A stretch of 12,398 nt of DNA from Isohypsibius dastychi (Eukaryota; Tardigrada; Eutardigrada; Parachela; Isohypsibiidae). Location: NCBI GenBank assembly GCA_034696485.1, contig JAQIWT010001112.1:1-12398 (forward strand). Reading direction: 5' to 3'. Position 1 is the first letter of the stretch, and each line of letters starts with the position of its first letter. A model generated the notes under the pieces. The model worked only from the letters and a program-made list of their open reading frames with translations. It was not told where the DNA came from and made no database searches. Shown in pieces: positions 1 through 9,400 of this stretch. A program made the translations under genes and the position numbers.

Positions 1-29
1 ATAAAGTGAACCGATTAACTCTCGCGTTT

Positions 30-115
30 TCAATAGATGAGATCCCCCACTTCTAATGCTTGAGCTAAATGTTCTGTAGTAATGCGACCATTAGGCGCTG
101 ACAGAATTCTTTCTC
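30..115 (-). other. Weak candidate 3' exon reading, minus strand
   Basis: Read on the minus strand, the frame from about 115 down to a TGA at 30-32 gives a plausible helical peptide containing NGRITTEHLAQALEVGD. An ATTAG acceptor-like site lies just upstream at 116-120. I found no matching upstream exon in frame between 120 and 760, and a plus-strand candidate exon lies nearby. This could be the end of a minus-strand gene or a chance open frame. The product is not recognised. Confidence 0.18.
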
Positions 116-273
116 CTAATGAACACTTTACCAAACATTAGGTGAGCAGATAGATAATTCAGAAACAAGAATATGAAACTTACCTAAAATATAACAAAAA
201 AGTTGTCATGCACAATCTTCTTGTGCTATCTTCCCAAAAATATAGTTTTATCCTAAATTTGTGTTTATTTCAG

Positions 274-404
274 ATGCCTCATTTGCCGATTATTCGTTCC
301 GCCAGTCTGCTGCAATATATATTAATAACACAGACCGTAAAAACCTAACTCATTTGAAAAGTGCGGAATATTCCGAAAACATTCGGCTGTTACAATCCTT
401 TTAA
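274..404 (+). CDS. Possible last exon of a plus-strand gene (unidentified)
   Basis: A good acceptor (TTTATTTCAG, ending at 273) is followed by a phase-1 open frame of 42 codons, with TAA at 402-404. The composition looks like protein, for example SAAIYINNTDRKNLTHLKSA. An AATAAA lies about 180 bases further on. If real, this is the C-terminus of a gene entering from the left and ending tail-to-tail with the MCRS1 gene. I could not find a convincing phase-1 donor exon in bases 1-260: all three plus frames have stops between 1 and 140. The upstream exon may lie outside the window, or the reading may be chance. No domain is recognised. Confidence 0.33.
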
Positions 405-762
405 TCCAATTGGTTAAATGGTAAAAAAACGAGGCTTGAGTATCCGATTTTTCATTACTGTTCCTCACTGCACAAAAGTCACAAAAAAAGAAATGACGAG
501 TAATCGGCCGTGAAACGAGAAAACCCTGAGCCGAATTTAATATCCAGAGATATCAAATATTCACCAGTCAATTTTCGGAAATCGAATAAAAAACAAACGC
601 GTACCCTGCTCCTGTTAAAAACACTCTAGAAATTGAACTCTTCGGCAACTCAGATTTCCCAAGATATTGTATCCACGAGAACGCGCCCCTTATCTCTCAA
701 CACAAACACCCCTCAATGTTTCTTTCGGGCTTCGTTTAACAAAATCTTAACTCAGGGAGAAT
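405..762. other. Gap between convergent 3' ends
   Basis: No supported coding exon was found on either strand. The stretch is AT-rich with short frames only. If the 274-404 exon is real, this is the tail-to-tail region between two convergent genes and holds a polyadenylation hexamer for each strand. Confidence 0.4.
585..590 (+). terminator. Possible polyadenylation signal AATAAA
   Basis: A canonical AATAAA on the plus strand about 180 bases after the stop of the candidate exon 274-404. The region is AT-rich, so chance occurrence is possible. It matters only if that exon is real. Confidence 0.28.
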
Positions 763-768
763 TTTATT
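763..768 (-). terminator. Polyadenylation signal for the MCRS1-like gene
   Basis: The plus-strand TTTATT reads as AATAAA on the minus strand. It lies about 120 bases after the MCRS1 stop codon at 890-892, a normal 3' UTR length for compact invertebrate genes. Confidence 0.55.
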
Positions 769-889
769 TATAGGAACTAAAACAATCGCCACGAACAAAA
801 ATGCTAGCTGTAGCAAAACTTGGTCACACGAAGCAAAACGAGATTGCTATTGTTTTACAGCCTACAAGCGCACCTGTAAAAATGATCAT

Positions 890-3800
890 TCATCCAAGAG
901 TTTTCCGTGGATCCGTCGACAAATCCGGATTCGAAACAGCTGCGAAGAGGCTCATGGGATCCAACGCAGGCGCAGAATGTCCATCTCCATTCGGTCTCCC
1001 ATTCAGGACTTTCGAAGGGTCGACTAACGGGACCATCGATGCCGGAAGTGAGACAACCTGCTGACCGGAAGTCATTCGAAATGGTCGCGGAAAACCCGCG
1101 TTCGGGACGAATTTTCCAGGCGGGCTCATCGAATGCTGCGGAGCCATATAAACGCGCGTCAGCGAACTTGAAGTCATTGCCGGACGAGTCGCAGTCTGGC
1201 TCAGTGACATTCTCATATTTCTTGGCGCAGGTGAGATCAACGCTCTGGGATCACCGGCCGATGCAGACCGCGAAATGGTGCCGGGAGCTGGAGATGCAAT
1301 CCGATTAAGGGATGGGGTTACAATGACGCCAGATGGAAAAGATGGCGCAGCAAGCCCAACTCCAGAAAACTTCGGTGAGCGTTGGTCAACTCCAGATTCT
1401 GCTTCACTTTTTGCAGGAGCCACATCCGGTTCCTTGTTGAGTGAAGAATTCTCCTTGGTTTGGCTGATGAAGCGGCTCGGTGAACCGCCGTTTTGATGAG
1501 CAGACTGCTCCAAAGTCACAGATTCTGAGACTGGCTTTCCTTTAGGCCGAGATTTTTTAGGAGATGTCGATATATTCAGAGGTGATGCTGCCGGAATGAG
1601 CTCTTGGGTATTGAGAGATTCCGGAGCTTTACGGAGCTTTGTCGACTTTTTGGCCACTTTCGATGATTTTTTCTCCTTCTCAAAATCTTCAATTTCGTCA
1701 TCCGAAAACCATTCACCATAATATTTTTGCCGAAGGAACCGCTGAACTCTGCTCTGATTGACGTAGAACTGGAGTCTGATATCTCCAACCTTAATCAATC
1801 AATAATGAACGTGACGCTTCCAACCAGAAAAAATCTTTCTAAATCACCTCTATTGTCGCTTCATCGGCCAGAACCGTGAAATCGCCATGATGTAATATAT
1901 GTTCATCCACGAAAACAGGACGTCGACCGTGGTTCTCGATGCGGAAGTTGCCATTGCGCTCCAGGACAATATAACCTTGTAATCGTGACAATTTTCCCGC
2001 ATAATTCTCCCAGGAAAAGTCCAAATCAACGGCCTGCCCAGGAGCCGACCGACCGAAAGACGCCTGCAAAGAAATTCATCGGAATCACTTTATTCACCGC
2101 TTCCAATTGTAAATGTCGGCACCTTTCCCAACTTAATACCAAATTTGGCACGCTGTCCCAAGAGGATTGCCAAGAAAGGCCGATCTTGCGCGCTCGAAAA
2201 TTCAGGTCGTGTGAAATCTGAGAAAAATTACCCAGTGACCCGTGAACTTTGCGCAAAGAAACTCCCATCTAATTTCTACCTGGAAGCTCATGGTTTAAGC
2301 TTTTCTCAAGAAGGTATCGAAGATGCTCCATTTCTTTGTCCAATCGCATAATGTTGAATCGATTTTGGCGTTGAATTCGCTCCATTTCTACGAAGCATCA
2401 CGTCTAGATAAATCGCTAAAAACAACATGTCTAAGACTAATTACCACTTGCGAATTCGCCAGACACGTGTTTCCAATCCCTGTATTCAATACTCAATTAG
2501 CTCAACTAAATACGAGACAAAAGAAAACATACTTCAATTCCACATCCTTGATTCTGGCTTCCATTTCGCAAAAAGGCAGAATACGTTCGTTATTGTAATT
2601 CAATTGATCATCCGGGATCGTACACACTAAATCAATATTCGCTGTTAGAAATGTAAAGTTCGCAGACAGAACGACCTACATGTGTCAGAATTCTCGAGTC
2701 TACCATCCGCCAACATGACACGCCAATGCTTTTCCAGGTCTTCTGCAGTCCGGAAAGATGGAAATACATGATGATTACTTTCAATGAGCATTGAAAAAAT
2801 TTCAAGCGTGGGCCGTTCTTTCAACTAAAACAAATATGATGGTTACCACCAAGACTGAAACATGGCATTGATCGAAGTGACCCACCACCGGAATTTCAGC
2901 TAGAAGTGCCTCTTCTGCCTCGGAAAACGGAGTCTTTCTCTGGATAATGCCCATAATATCCGGAGGGCAGCATCTCATGGCTTGACATGCTGACCTATCA
3001 TAAACACAACATTTTCAGCGTTTTTTCAATAAGCACGACATCCGCTTACTTTGACACTTTACGGTTGTACAGCAAGTTGAACCAACGATCCTGAACTTCA
3101 TGTAAGGTGAAATGGCAAGAAAATTTGACATGTTTATGCACTAACGCCAGCTCCCGGTACTGTAAGAAAAGGTCATAATACAAACAATTCAGCAATCCTC
3201 AACATCTGACAAATCACCTCCGAAACGGCCATAATCAGCAACATGTCATCTTGTGGTTTCCAACGTCCAAGATCCGTGAGCGGTTCAGCTCCAATCTTTT
3301 TGCCCTCCTTCAAACCACCCTTTTTTCGGGATAGGTTTTTTGGTTTGACATCCATGTCGTCTCCCATCGCAGGGATAACATGGGAAGATGACGCAGAAGC
3401 CGACGGGGTACCCTGAGTTGAGTCTTGCATATATTCGGAGGCCATCGACATGGATCGAACACGGTGTCGATATTTCTCATTTTCCGTCATGTCCGCATCT
3501 AGTCCCATCGAAACCTGAGAAAAAGGATATCAATATTTTATAAAAACCGTAAATTACTGCTCTTCGTACTTCAACTGCAAGCTGCTGACGCGTGGCCAGC
3601 CAGTTGGCATACTCGGAAGAACTTCGATAATCAACATCATGAAATGTGTCTTTCTGAATATAACTGTACGGAAGTCTCGGAATCGGTGGATCTTGCTTAG
3701 GTTCCGCTTTGATGCTGGCCAACAACATCCGAAAATCGTTTGCTTCGAGGTTCCGACGGAATGATTCGCTGGCGGATAATGGCTCTCGGGAATCATTCGA

Positions 3801-5469
3801 TGCACCCTGAGATCGGCTGCTTCCCGTGGCAAATAAAATGTGCTTGTTCAAATCGCGGCAAAATGGATCACGTCCATCCCGGACATCCCCGATCTGATCC
3901 AGATTCTTTTTCTGGGCTGATTTTCTGGCTGAAGATTCTTTGCGCTTCAATTTCGGCTGCCCGTTGGGAGAGCGAAGGCCCTCTGAGTTCGGAGGATTTT
4001 CCAAGTTTCCGGAAGATGGAGAATTTTCCACATGGCGCTTGTCGCGACGTGGTGTTGACCCACGATTACCAGTAGAGGACTCCGATTTGACTTTCTTACG
4101 CTGCAACTGCGCTTCTATAGCCTCGGTTTCCGATGCAGTCAATGTAGAATCAGAATCCACAGCTCGCAGAGGATTCCCTTTTACGATTTCATCTATGGTC
4201 AAATCGACCAAAACTGGTTCAGATCTCACTATCAGCTCGTCCAAGCAACACTGTCCGGGATTCATTTCCGGTGCGGAAGTTTCCAGGGGAAGTTTTGGTT
4301 CCTCAGTGACAACCGAAACTGGAACAGCTGAAACTGCTTTGACATCAACCGGTGGTTCCACTGCAGAAGAAGACTGAATCGAAGTCAACGAAACGACGGT
4401 AGCCGGAGCAGGTGTTTCCAAAGCAGACTCTGAAGCAGACTTCGATACTTTAGGTGGAACCTTTCGAACTGTGAGGCTAGTACCCGGAACAATCTTTGGC
4501 ATGCCCTTGTAAGCATTCGAAGTCAGACCGGATGTGGATGGACCAGATACATCATGACCCGCAGCTGCCATTGCAAAGGTGAGTGTCTTGGCTGCTTCTC
4601 CAGACACAGTTTCCATCCTGACAATCGAAAGACCTCCTTGTCTGTTCGGAGACTTAAGCTTTCCAAGATACTGTCCATCTTCATTGACAAGCTCGAACTT
4701 CTGAGGATGAAGAAGAGGTGATTTGACTGGAGTCCTTGGGGCTGGTGCAACACTACTTCCGGCTTTCTGCGGAGGCTGAATTACGGATACCATGACTTCT
4801 GATGCCACAGGCTCAACAGAGGACATGAAAACAATCTTTTTTGGTCGACCAACAGGATTCTTAGTCTTCGTTTGATTAGCTTTCTTCTGTTCCAATGTTT
4901 TGGGAACTTTTGGCTTGGTCACTTTGGTTGTCCTTGCTCCCGTGGCCGTTCTCGTTACTGGTCGCCCAGGAATTGGCAACGGCGTCCCTGAAGACGGCGA
5001 TACCAGCGGAGCAGAGATTTTGCTTGAAATTGTAGTCAAGATATCCGTTTTCTCAACTTTTGGAAGCGGTTCAGGCTTCGACGCTATTTTCTCGGCAACA
5101 ATCGGTGCCACAGGGATTATAACTGGCGGTGATGGGGATGCAATAACAGACTTTTCTCCAACAATCACTTGTGAAGTTGACGCGGTATTCGCGGTAGATC
5201 CAGGAGACGAAAGGATGATCGACACGTATTTCGTTGTCTTTGGGCTGGTTGGAAGTTCCGAGCAACTTTGATCTGAAAAGACGCAAACTCGTAAGAAGCC
5301 CGAACAAATTTCAAACGTTCTTTAAAAAAAGCCTCAATCAAAGACGTGAATTTTCGATATTCGATGCAGTAGCAGCCAGATTTCAGATCAAAAGGAACAA
5401 ACTGCATTCTCAAAAGCAACAATTTTCGACAATACGACCTGCGACTTGACCGAAACACTTACCCGCCAT
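890..5469 (-). CDS. MCRS1: Microspherule protein 1 (MCRS1) orthologue, FHA-domain chromatin protein
   Basis: Known role of the family: MCRS1 is a nuclear/nucleolar subunit of the INO80 and NSL chromatin complexes and also works at spindle-fibre minus ends. I reconstruct 12 exons by splice sites and homology: 5463-5469, 3558-5272, 3218-3514, 3050-3159, 2889-2994, 2680-2824, 2533-2626, 2445-2479, 2280-2387, 2123-2217, 1848-2063 and 890-1789. They sum to 3828 bases, 1275 residues, in one frame. The MCRS_N region begins near residue 653 (LTDLGRWKPQDDMLLI) and continues with HVKFSCHFTLHEVQDRW and KSACQAMR. A coiled coil lies near 825-872. An FHA domain lies near 904-995 (ASFGR, LSRLQG, NHGRRPVFVD), keeping the Gly-Arg and Ser-Arg positions. 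The N-terminal ~650 residues are low complexity, Ser/Pro-rich, with an AT-hook-like GRPKK near 144 and basic clusters. The C-terminal ~280 residues are Ser/Pro-rich. Human MCRS1 has 462 residues, so the flanks are lineage-specific. Identity is firm; the short first exon is less certain. Confidence 0.93.
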
Positions 5470-5526
5470 GATACAGATAACAGGTGTCCCACCACAAAAT
5501 TATTATAAAATTATTCAAGAGTTATT
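5463..5526 (-). other. MCRS1: Possible cassette or internal-promoter exon with the second MCRS1 start
   Basis: The ATG at 5467-5469 is followed after seven coding bases by a strong GTAAGT donor, joining in phase 1 to the large exon. A TGTTAG acceptor ending at 5527 would make this a 64-base internal exon behind a 45-base intron. If included after exon 5572-5761, it creates an immediate in-frame TAA, then offers the downstream ATG. Alternatively an AT-rich, TATA-like stretch near 5495-5505 could serve a separate promoter. Both readings are inference. Confidence 0.35.
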
Positions 5527-5571
5527 CTAACATAAAATATCCATGCACGACCCGAAAATGTAAAAACTCAC

Positions 5572-5761
5572 TCTTCAATGGCAGCACAGAAACGGTATGG
5601 GTGATCACGTGGGCAGTAGGCGGTCGAGATGTGGTTTGATTGGATGGGGCCTTCCTAACAGATGATTTGGATGGTTTGATAGACTTGCTTGGCTTGCTGG
5701 ACTTCTTCAGCTTCTGGATGATTCTCTTCGATCTCCGGGGTTTTTTTGACGATGGTGCCAT
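5572..5761 (-). CDS. MCRS1: Alternative first coding exon of the MCRS1-like gene
   Basis: An ATG at 5759-5761 opens 63 codons of a very basic peptide (starting MAPSSKKPRRSKRIIQKLKK) and ends with a GTGAGT donor in phase 1. The second MCRS1 exon (acceptor ending at 5273) needs a phase-1 partner, so this exon joins it in frame through a 299-base intron and gives a 1336-residue product. A pyrimidine-rich CCCTTCAG ends at 5780, 18 bases before the ATG. It could be a 5' UTR intron acceptor or a spliced-leader site. The Lys/Arg/Ser composition resembles the basic N-terminus of vertebrate MCRS1, so this may be the main start, with the 7-base exon at 5463-5469 as the variant. Confidence 0.6.
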
Positions 5762-6338
5762 TGCAGGATGGTGGTCAAGCTGAAGGGATAAGAATATGAA
5801 CAGAATAACCAAAATCTGGTCCCGCGTCCGTGATCGTTAGCCAAAAGCCGCGCTCGAGTCAATTATGCAGATTTATCCAGCGACGCGTTGAAGTTATTTC
5901 CTATCAACACAAACTGAGGAAGAATAAAATGTGGTTGGTTGAGAAACTCAACGCCGGAAATATTAGAATGCGATGAAGAAGGGAAGGAAAGCAAGGTGCT
6001 TCAAAGAAATTGGACAGGACGACTCCGAACCTAAACAAGGCGAGACTGGCAGTTCTGATTTCTGACAAACAAAACGTGTTGCGACAAATGGATCAAATGA
6101 ATCATGAATGCGAAGATATACTAGCTAGCCAGGCCAGGCTGTAGAGACAGGGGGTCCGACACCAACATTCGTTGGCGGCGAGTAAAGTAGTGGAGTAGAA
6201 CTTCCGTCCCTTTTGAAAAAGTAGGATCAACTTCGAGCCACTTGGCTCACTCATTTCATCTAACTACAAGATCCAAAATCTTACACATTCCGCAACCAGT
6301 TTCCTACAAAATGAACCAGAATATTCGAAAATATTACC
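5762..6338. promoter_or_regulatory. Divergent intergenic region between MCRS1 and the RRM/WG gene
   Basis: The two genes are transcribed away from each other from the two sides of this roughly 580-base gap, so it should contain both promoters. I see no clear TATA box for the plus-strand gene. The only other structure is the interrupted open frame at 5809-6144, listed separately. Assignment as promoter rests on gene orientation only. Confidence 0.5.
5809..6144 (+). pseudogene. Interrupted small open frame with a coiled-coil-like end
   Basis: One plus-strand frame runs 112 codons from the stop at 5806-5808 to TAG at 6142-6144, with a single in-frame TGA at 5974-5976. An ATG at 5929 lies in the same frame. 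The part after the TGA looks protein-like and helical (LAVLISDKQNVLRQMDQMNH, then ECEDILASQARL). It could be a relic gene, a small gene whose intron I cannot place, an upstream exon of a neighbour, or chance. No family is recognised, and I see no poly(A) hexamer between its end and the next gene's start at 6339. Confidence 0.22.
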
Positions 6339-6404
6339 ATGGATTGTTCAAAAGCTTCTCATGCCTCGAATAAACAGAAATCGAGAGACAAAATTAAATT
6401 AGGG
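6339..6404 (+). CDS. Tentative first coding exon of the RRM/WG gene
   Basis: The ATG at 6339 has a favourable context (ACCATGG) and opens 22 codons ending at a GGG|GTAGGC donor in phase 0. That matches the phase-0 exon at 6742-6817 after a 337-base intron, the longest in this gene. The same frame continues open into the intron to a TAA at 6537 and includes a Trp-rich stretch (SSWSDWG), so the donor choice is uncertain. Translation could instead begin at the ATG at 6896, just inside the third exon, making the two upstream exons untranslated. Confidence 0.4.
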
Positions 6405-9400
6405 GTAGGCTTTGGGGGTAGTAGCTGGTCAGACTGGGGCCTACCAAGTTGGCACTGGAATTGCTTTTTTGCTCTTTCTTCTCCGCTCTTCGCTTTGATC
6501 TGCTCATTCCGATATCTTTGCTCACCATCTCGAAATTAAACTGCAGCCTGTGCTATATGGAAAACCGCCATCTTTGTGGCATGCTATTCCTCGATTTCAG
6601 CCGTCATCCCGTCTAGGGGAATAAATCTATCCTCTTCGTATCTACCCCGAATATTCGCGATGGAAGAGATGGAAGTGATCGCGGTAGTGAATCCCAAATA
6701 GTGATTTGATTGTATTTCCATTTTAGAATCACTTCTTTCAGGAAACTGTGGATGCAGCTGGCATATCATCCTCTCTTGCTGAAACGCATTTGCATTCTGG
6801 CGCGAATGAAACTGCAGGTGAGCCAGTCTTTCTTTCACAGCTGATTTTGTTTGAGGTTGCTTACATGAGCCATCGATTCAGGAACCGCTCCTGCCATGAA
6901 CAATGTAGTCATGTCAAACAATTCAGGCGGAGCCCAAACTGACATCAGCTGCGCGGAAAACCAGACCTGCTCTTCGGGAACTAAACGAAAACCAATTGCC
7001 AGTATATGGACCAATTGCAATCGACGTCCAATGATGGGAATTCCAGAGTATGACAAGAAAGCTGGTGGATTCACACTTCATGTCGGAGGTGTCACTTCTG
7101 AAACGACGAACGATGCATTGCGCGAAAAGTTTGGTGTATTTGGTAAAGTCAAAGATATTTACATCAGATCGGACTGCGAGCATCCTTACGGCTTGGTCAC
7201 TTTCGAAAAGGAAGAGGATGCAGAAAAGGCTGGAAATTCACTAAATGATACGTAGGTTGCGAATTGAAGCTAGTATATTTTGTTTGTTTTACTATTTTTT
7301 CTCACGACTTTTTCTTCACGCAGTAAGTGGGACGGATCTCTATTAATCATCAAGTGGAACCAGCCACAAAACAGTGTATTCCCGCATATATCTGCAACTG
7401 GCAATTGGTGTTCGCTGCCCTTTTCCGATTCTGCCCTCCCGGAAGATGGTTCGGGCGAGAGACCAGCTTACCACAGCCGTCCTCGTCGGCCACTCCAAGG
7501 GACTCCGCTTCTCGATGAAAGAGCTGGCGGTTATAAATTGTTCGTAACTGGTTTACCCATCGGAACAACCAGTGATGGCTTGAAAGAAAAATTCACCGAA
7601 TTCGGAACAGTGAAGGAGATCTACGTGAAACCTGATTGCGATCGGCCTTTTGGCTTTGTGACATTTGAGAGTCTGGAAGAGGCTACCAAGGGCGGAAATG
7701 ATATGAATGATACGTAGGTTTTATTGTTGATATACTGCCATTCCTTTCTGTCTGGATAAAGTAGAGAAAATACATGATTATTTTGCAGTATATGGAATGG
7801 ATCCAAGCTGTTCGTCCGATGGAGTGTTCCGAAATCAGGGGGGCCACCTCGTGGAAATCGCAGCGTCCCAGAAAATCATACGGTTGGTATTTCTCTTTTG
7901 TCTTGATGAATCATTGTTGAGTATTTTGGTCTCGCGCAGATGGCAGACTCAGGAGCTAGCTGGACTGATTCAGTAAGGTTCTTATTTTTGTGTTGTTATG
8001 TTTCCGTCATTTTGTGATTTCAGACCGCCGCTCCGTCGACCGACTCGGATGTCCAGTCAGCCGCTACCTCAGGCGGTCGTCCACGTCGTCCAATCCAGGG
8101 AACGCCAGTTTTCGATGATCGTGCTGGTGGATATAAATTGTTTGTTGGCGGACTCGCGAGTGGTATCACCGATGACACGTTGCGCCAAAAGTTTTCCGAG
8201 TTTGGCAGTCTCAAGGAAGTCTTTGTAAAAGCGGATAGCGATCGACCATTTGGGATCGTCACGTTCGAGAGCCAAGAAGAAGCTGCAGCAGCGGGAGCGA
8301 ATTTAAATGACGTGTAGGTCATTTGTTTGTAGAGGTTATGCATGAGCACATGGTTTACCCTGCAGGCATTTTTCTTTTTGCAGACTATGGGAAGGTTGTA
8401 AGTTCTCAGTCAAATGGAGCGCACCTAAAGGTGGCCAGTCTCGAGGTCCTCGACCAAGTGCGACAGATTTTTCACAGGTACGCGGTTGAATTACAGTACA
8501 ATTTTGCGTTGACTTCGAATATTTCTTATATTTTAGACAGCAACTTCCGGTGGTGGATGGGATGCAAGCGTCAGTAATTCGTGTACAATGTTTCTCATTA
8601 TTGGGTTTTTCAAAAGTTCATTTTGCAGACATCGACCGCTGCCTCCGATAACATATGGGGATCAGAATCCACGGCAGCAGCAACAGCAACCGAAGTTAGC
8701 GGTTGGGGATCCGAACCTGTTGCTCAGGCCGCCGAAGGTGGATGGGGAGCGGAAGCTACCACATCTGCACAGCCCAGTTTCGGAGGTGGTCGACCCCGGC
8801 GTCCCATGCAGGGAACGCCGGTTTTTGATGAACGAGCTGGTGGATACAAGTTGTTTGTGAGCGGTCTGAAGAGCGAAATCACTGAAGATGCATTGCGCGA
8901 GAAATTCGCAGAGTTTGGAAGTGTGAAGGAAGTTTTCTTGAAGACCGACTGCGAGAAACCATTCGGCGGCGTCACATTCGAGAGTCAAGAAGAAGCTGCA
9001 AAAGCGGGAACCGATCTTAACGATACGTGAGTGAAATCTTCTTGAAGTGGAGTGGATCGGATGATCCCAGTGTTTCATTCTCTGTCGTTGGACCAATATT
9101 ATTGCCCTTTTGTTCGTTTGGCCCTAACGTTTTATATGCCTAGGATGTGGCAGGGTTGCAAGTTCTTCATCAAGTGGAGCGTCCCGAAAGCTGGTGGCGG
9201 TCCACGTGGGCCTCGACCAAGCACTTTTCAGTCAGCTGCGGTAAGTGTTCAATCGGCTCTCGTTCAAAGGCTGAGTTATTCAGGTTTGGCATTTTTGCAG
9301 GCCACAAGTGTCGGAAGTGGTTGGGGAGAAAGCGTTAGTCAGCCCGCGGTTAATAAGTTTGAGTTCCATCTTAATAAATGTTTGTTCAGGTGGCTGCTTC

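Noticed and set aside
907-1496. Plus-strand open frames of 133 and 73 codons
   Set aside because: They lie opposite the last MCRS1 exon, whose frame is tied by phase and homology to the FHA domain. They are antisense shadows of low-complexity coding sequence.
3740-4377. Plus-strand open frames of 111 and 145 codons
   Set aside because: They are opposite the large MCRS1 exon 3558-5272, with no splice or domain support. The minus frame runs the full exon and joins its neighbours in phase.
4900-5271. Plus-strand 123-codon hydrophobic open frame that looks like membrane segments
   Set aside because: It is the reverse complement of Thr/Pro/Lys-rich MCRS1 coding sequence, which gives Val/Gly/Leu-rich antisense. 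No independent evidence supports it.
5974-5976. TGA as a selenocysteine codon
   Set aside because: No SECIS-like hairpin was recognised downstream by eye and no selenoprotein family matches. It is kept only as an open question in the findings.
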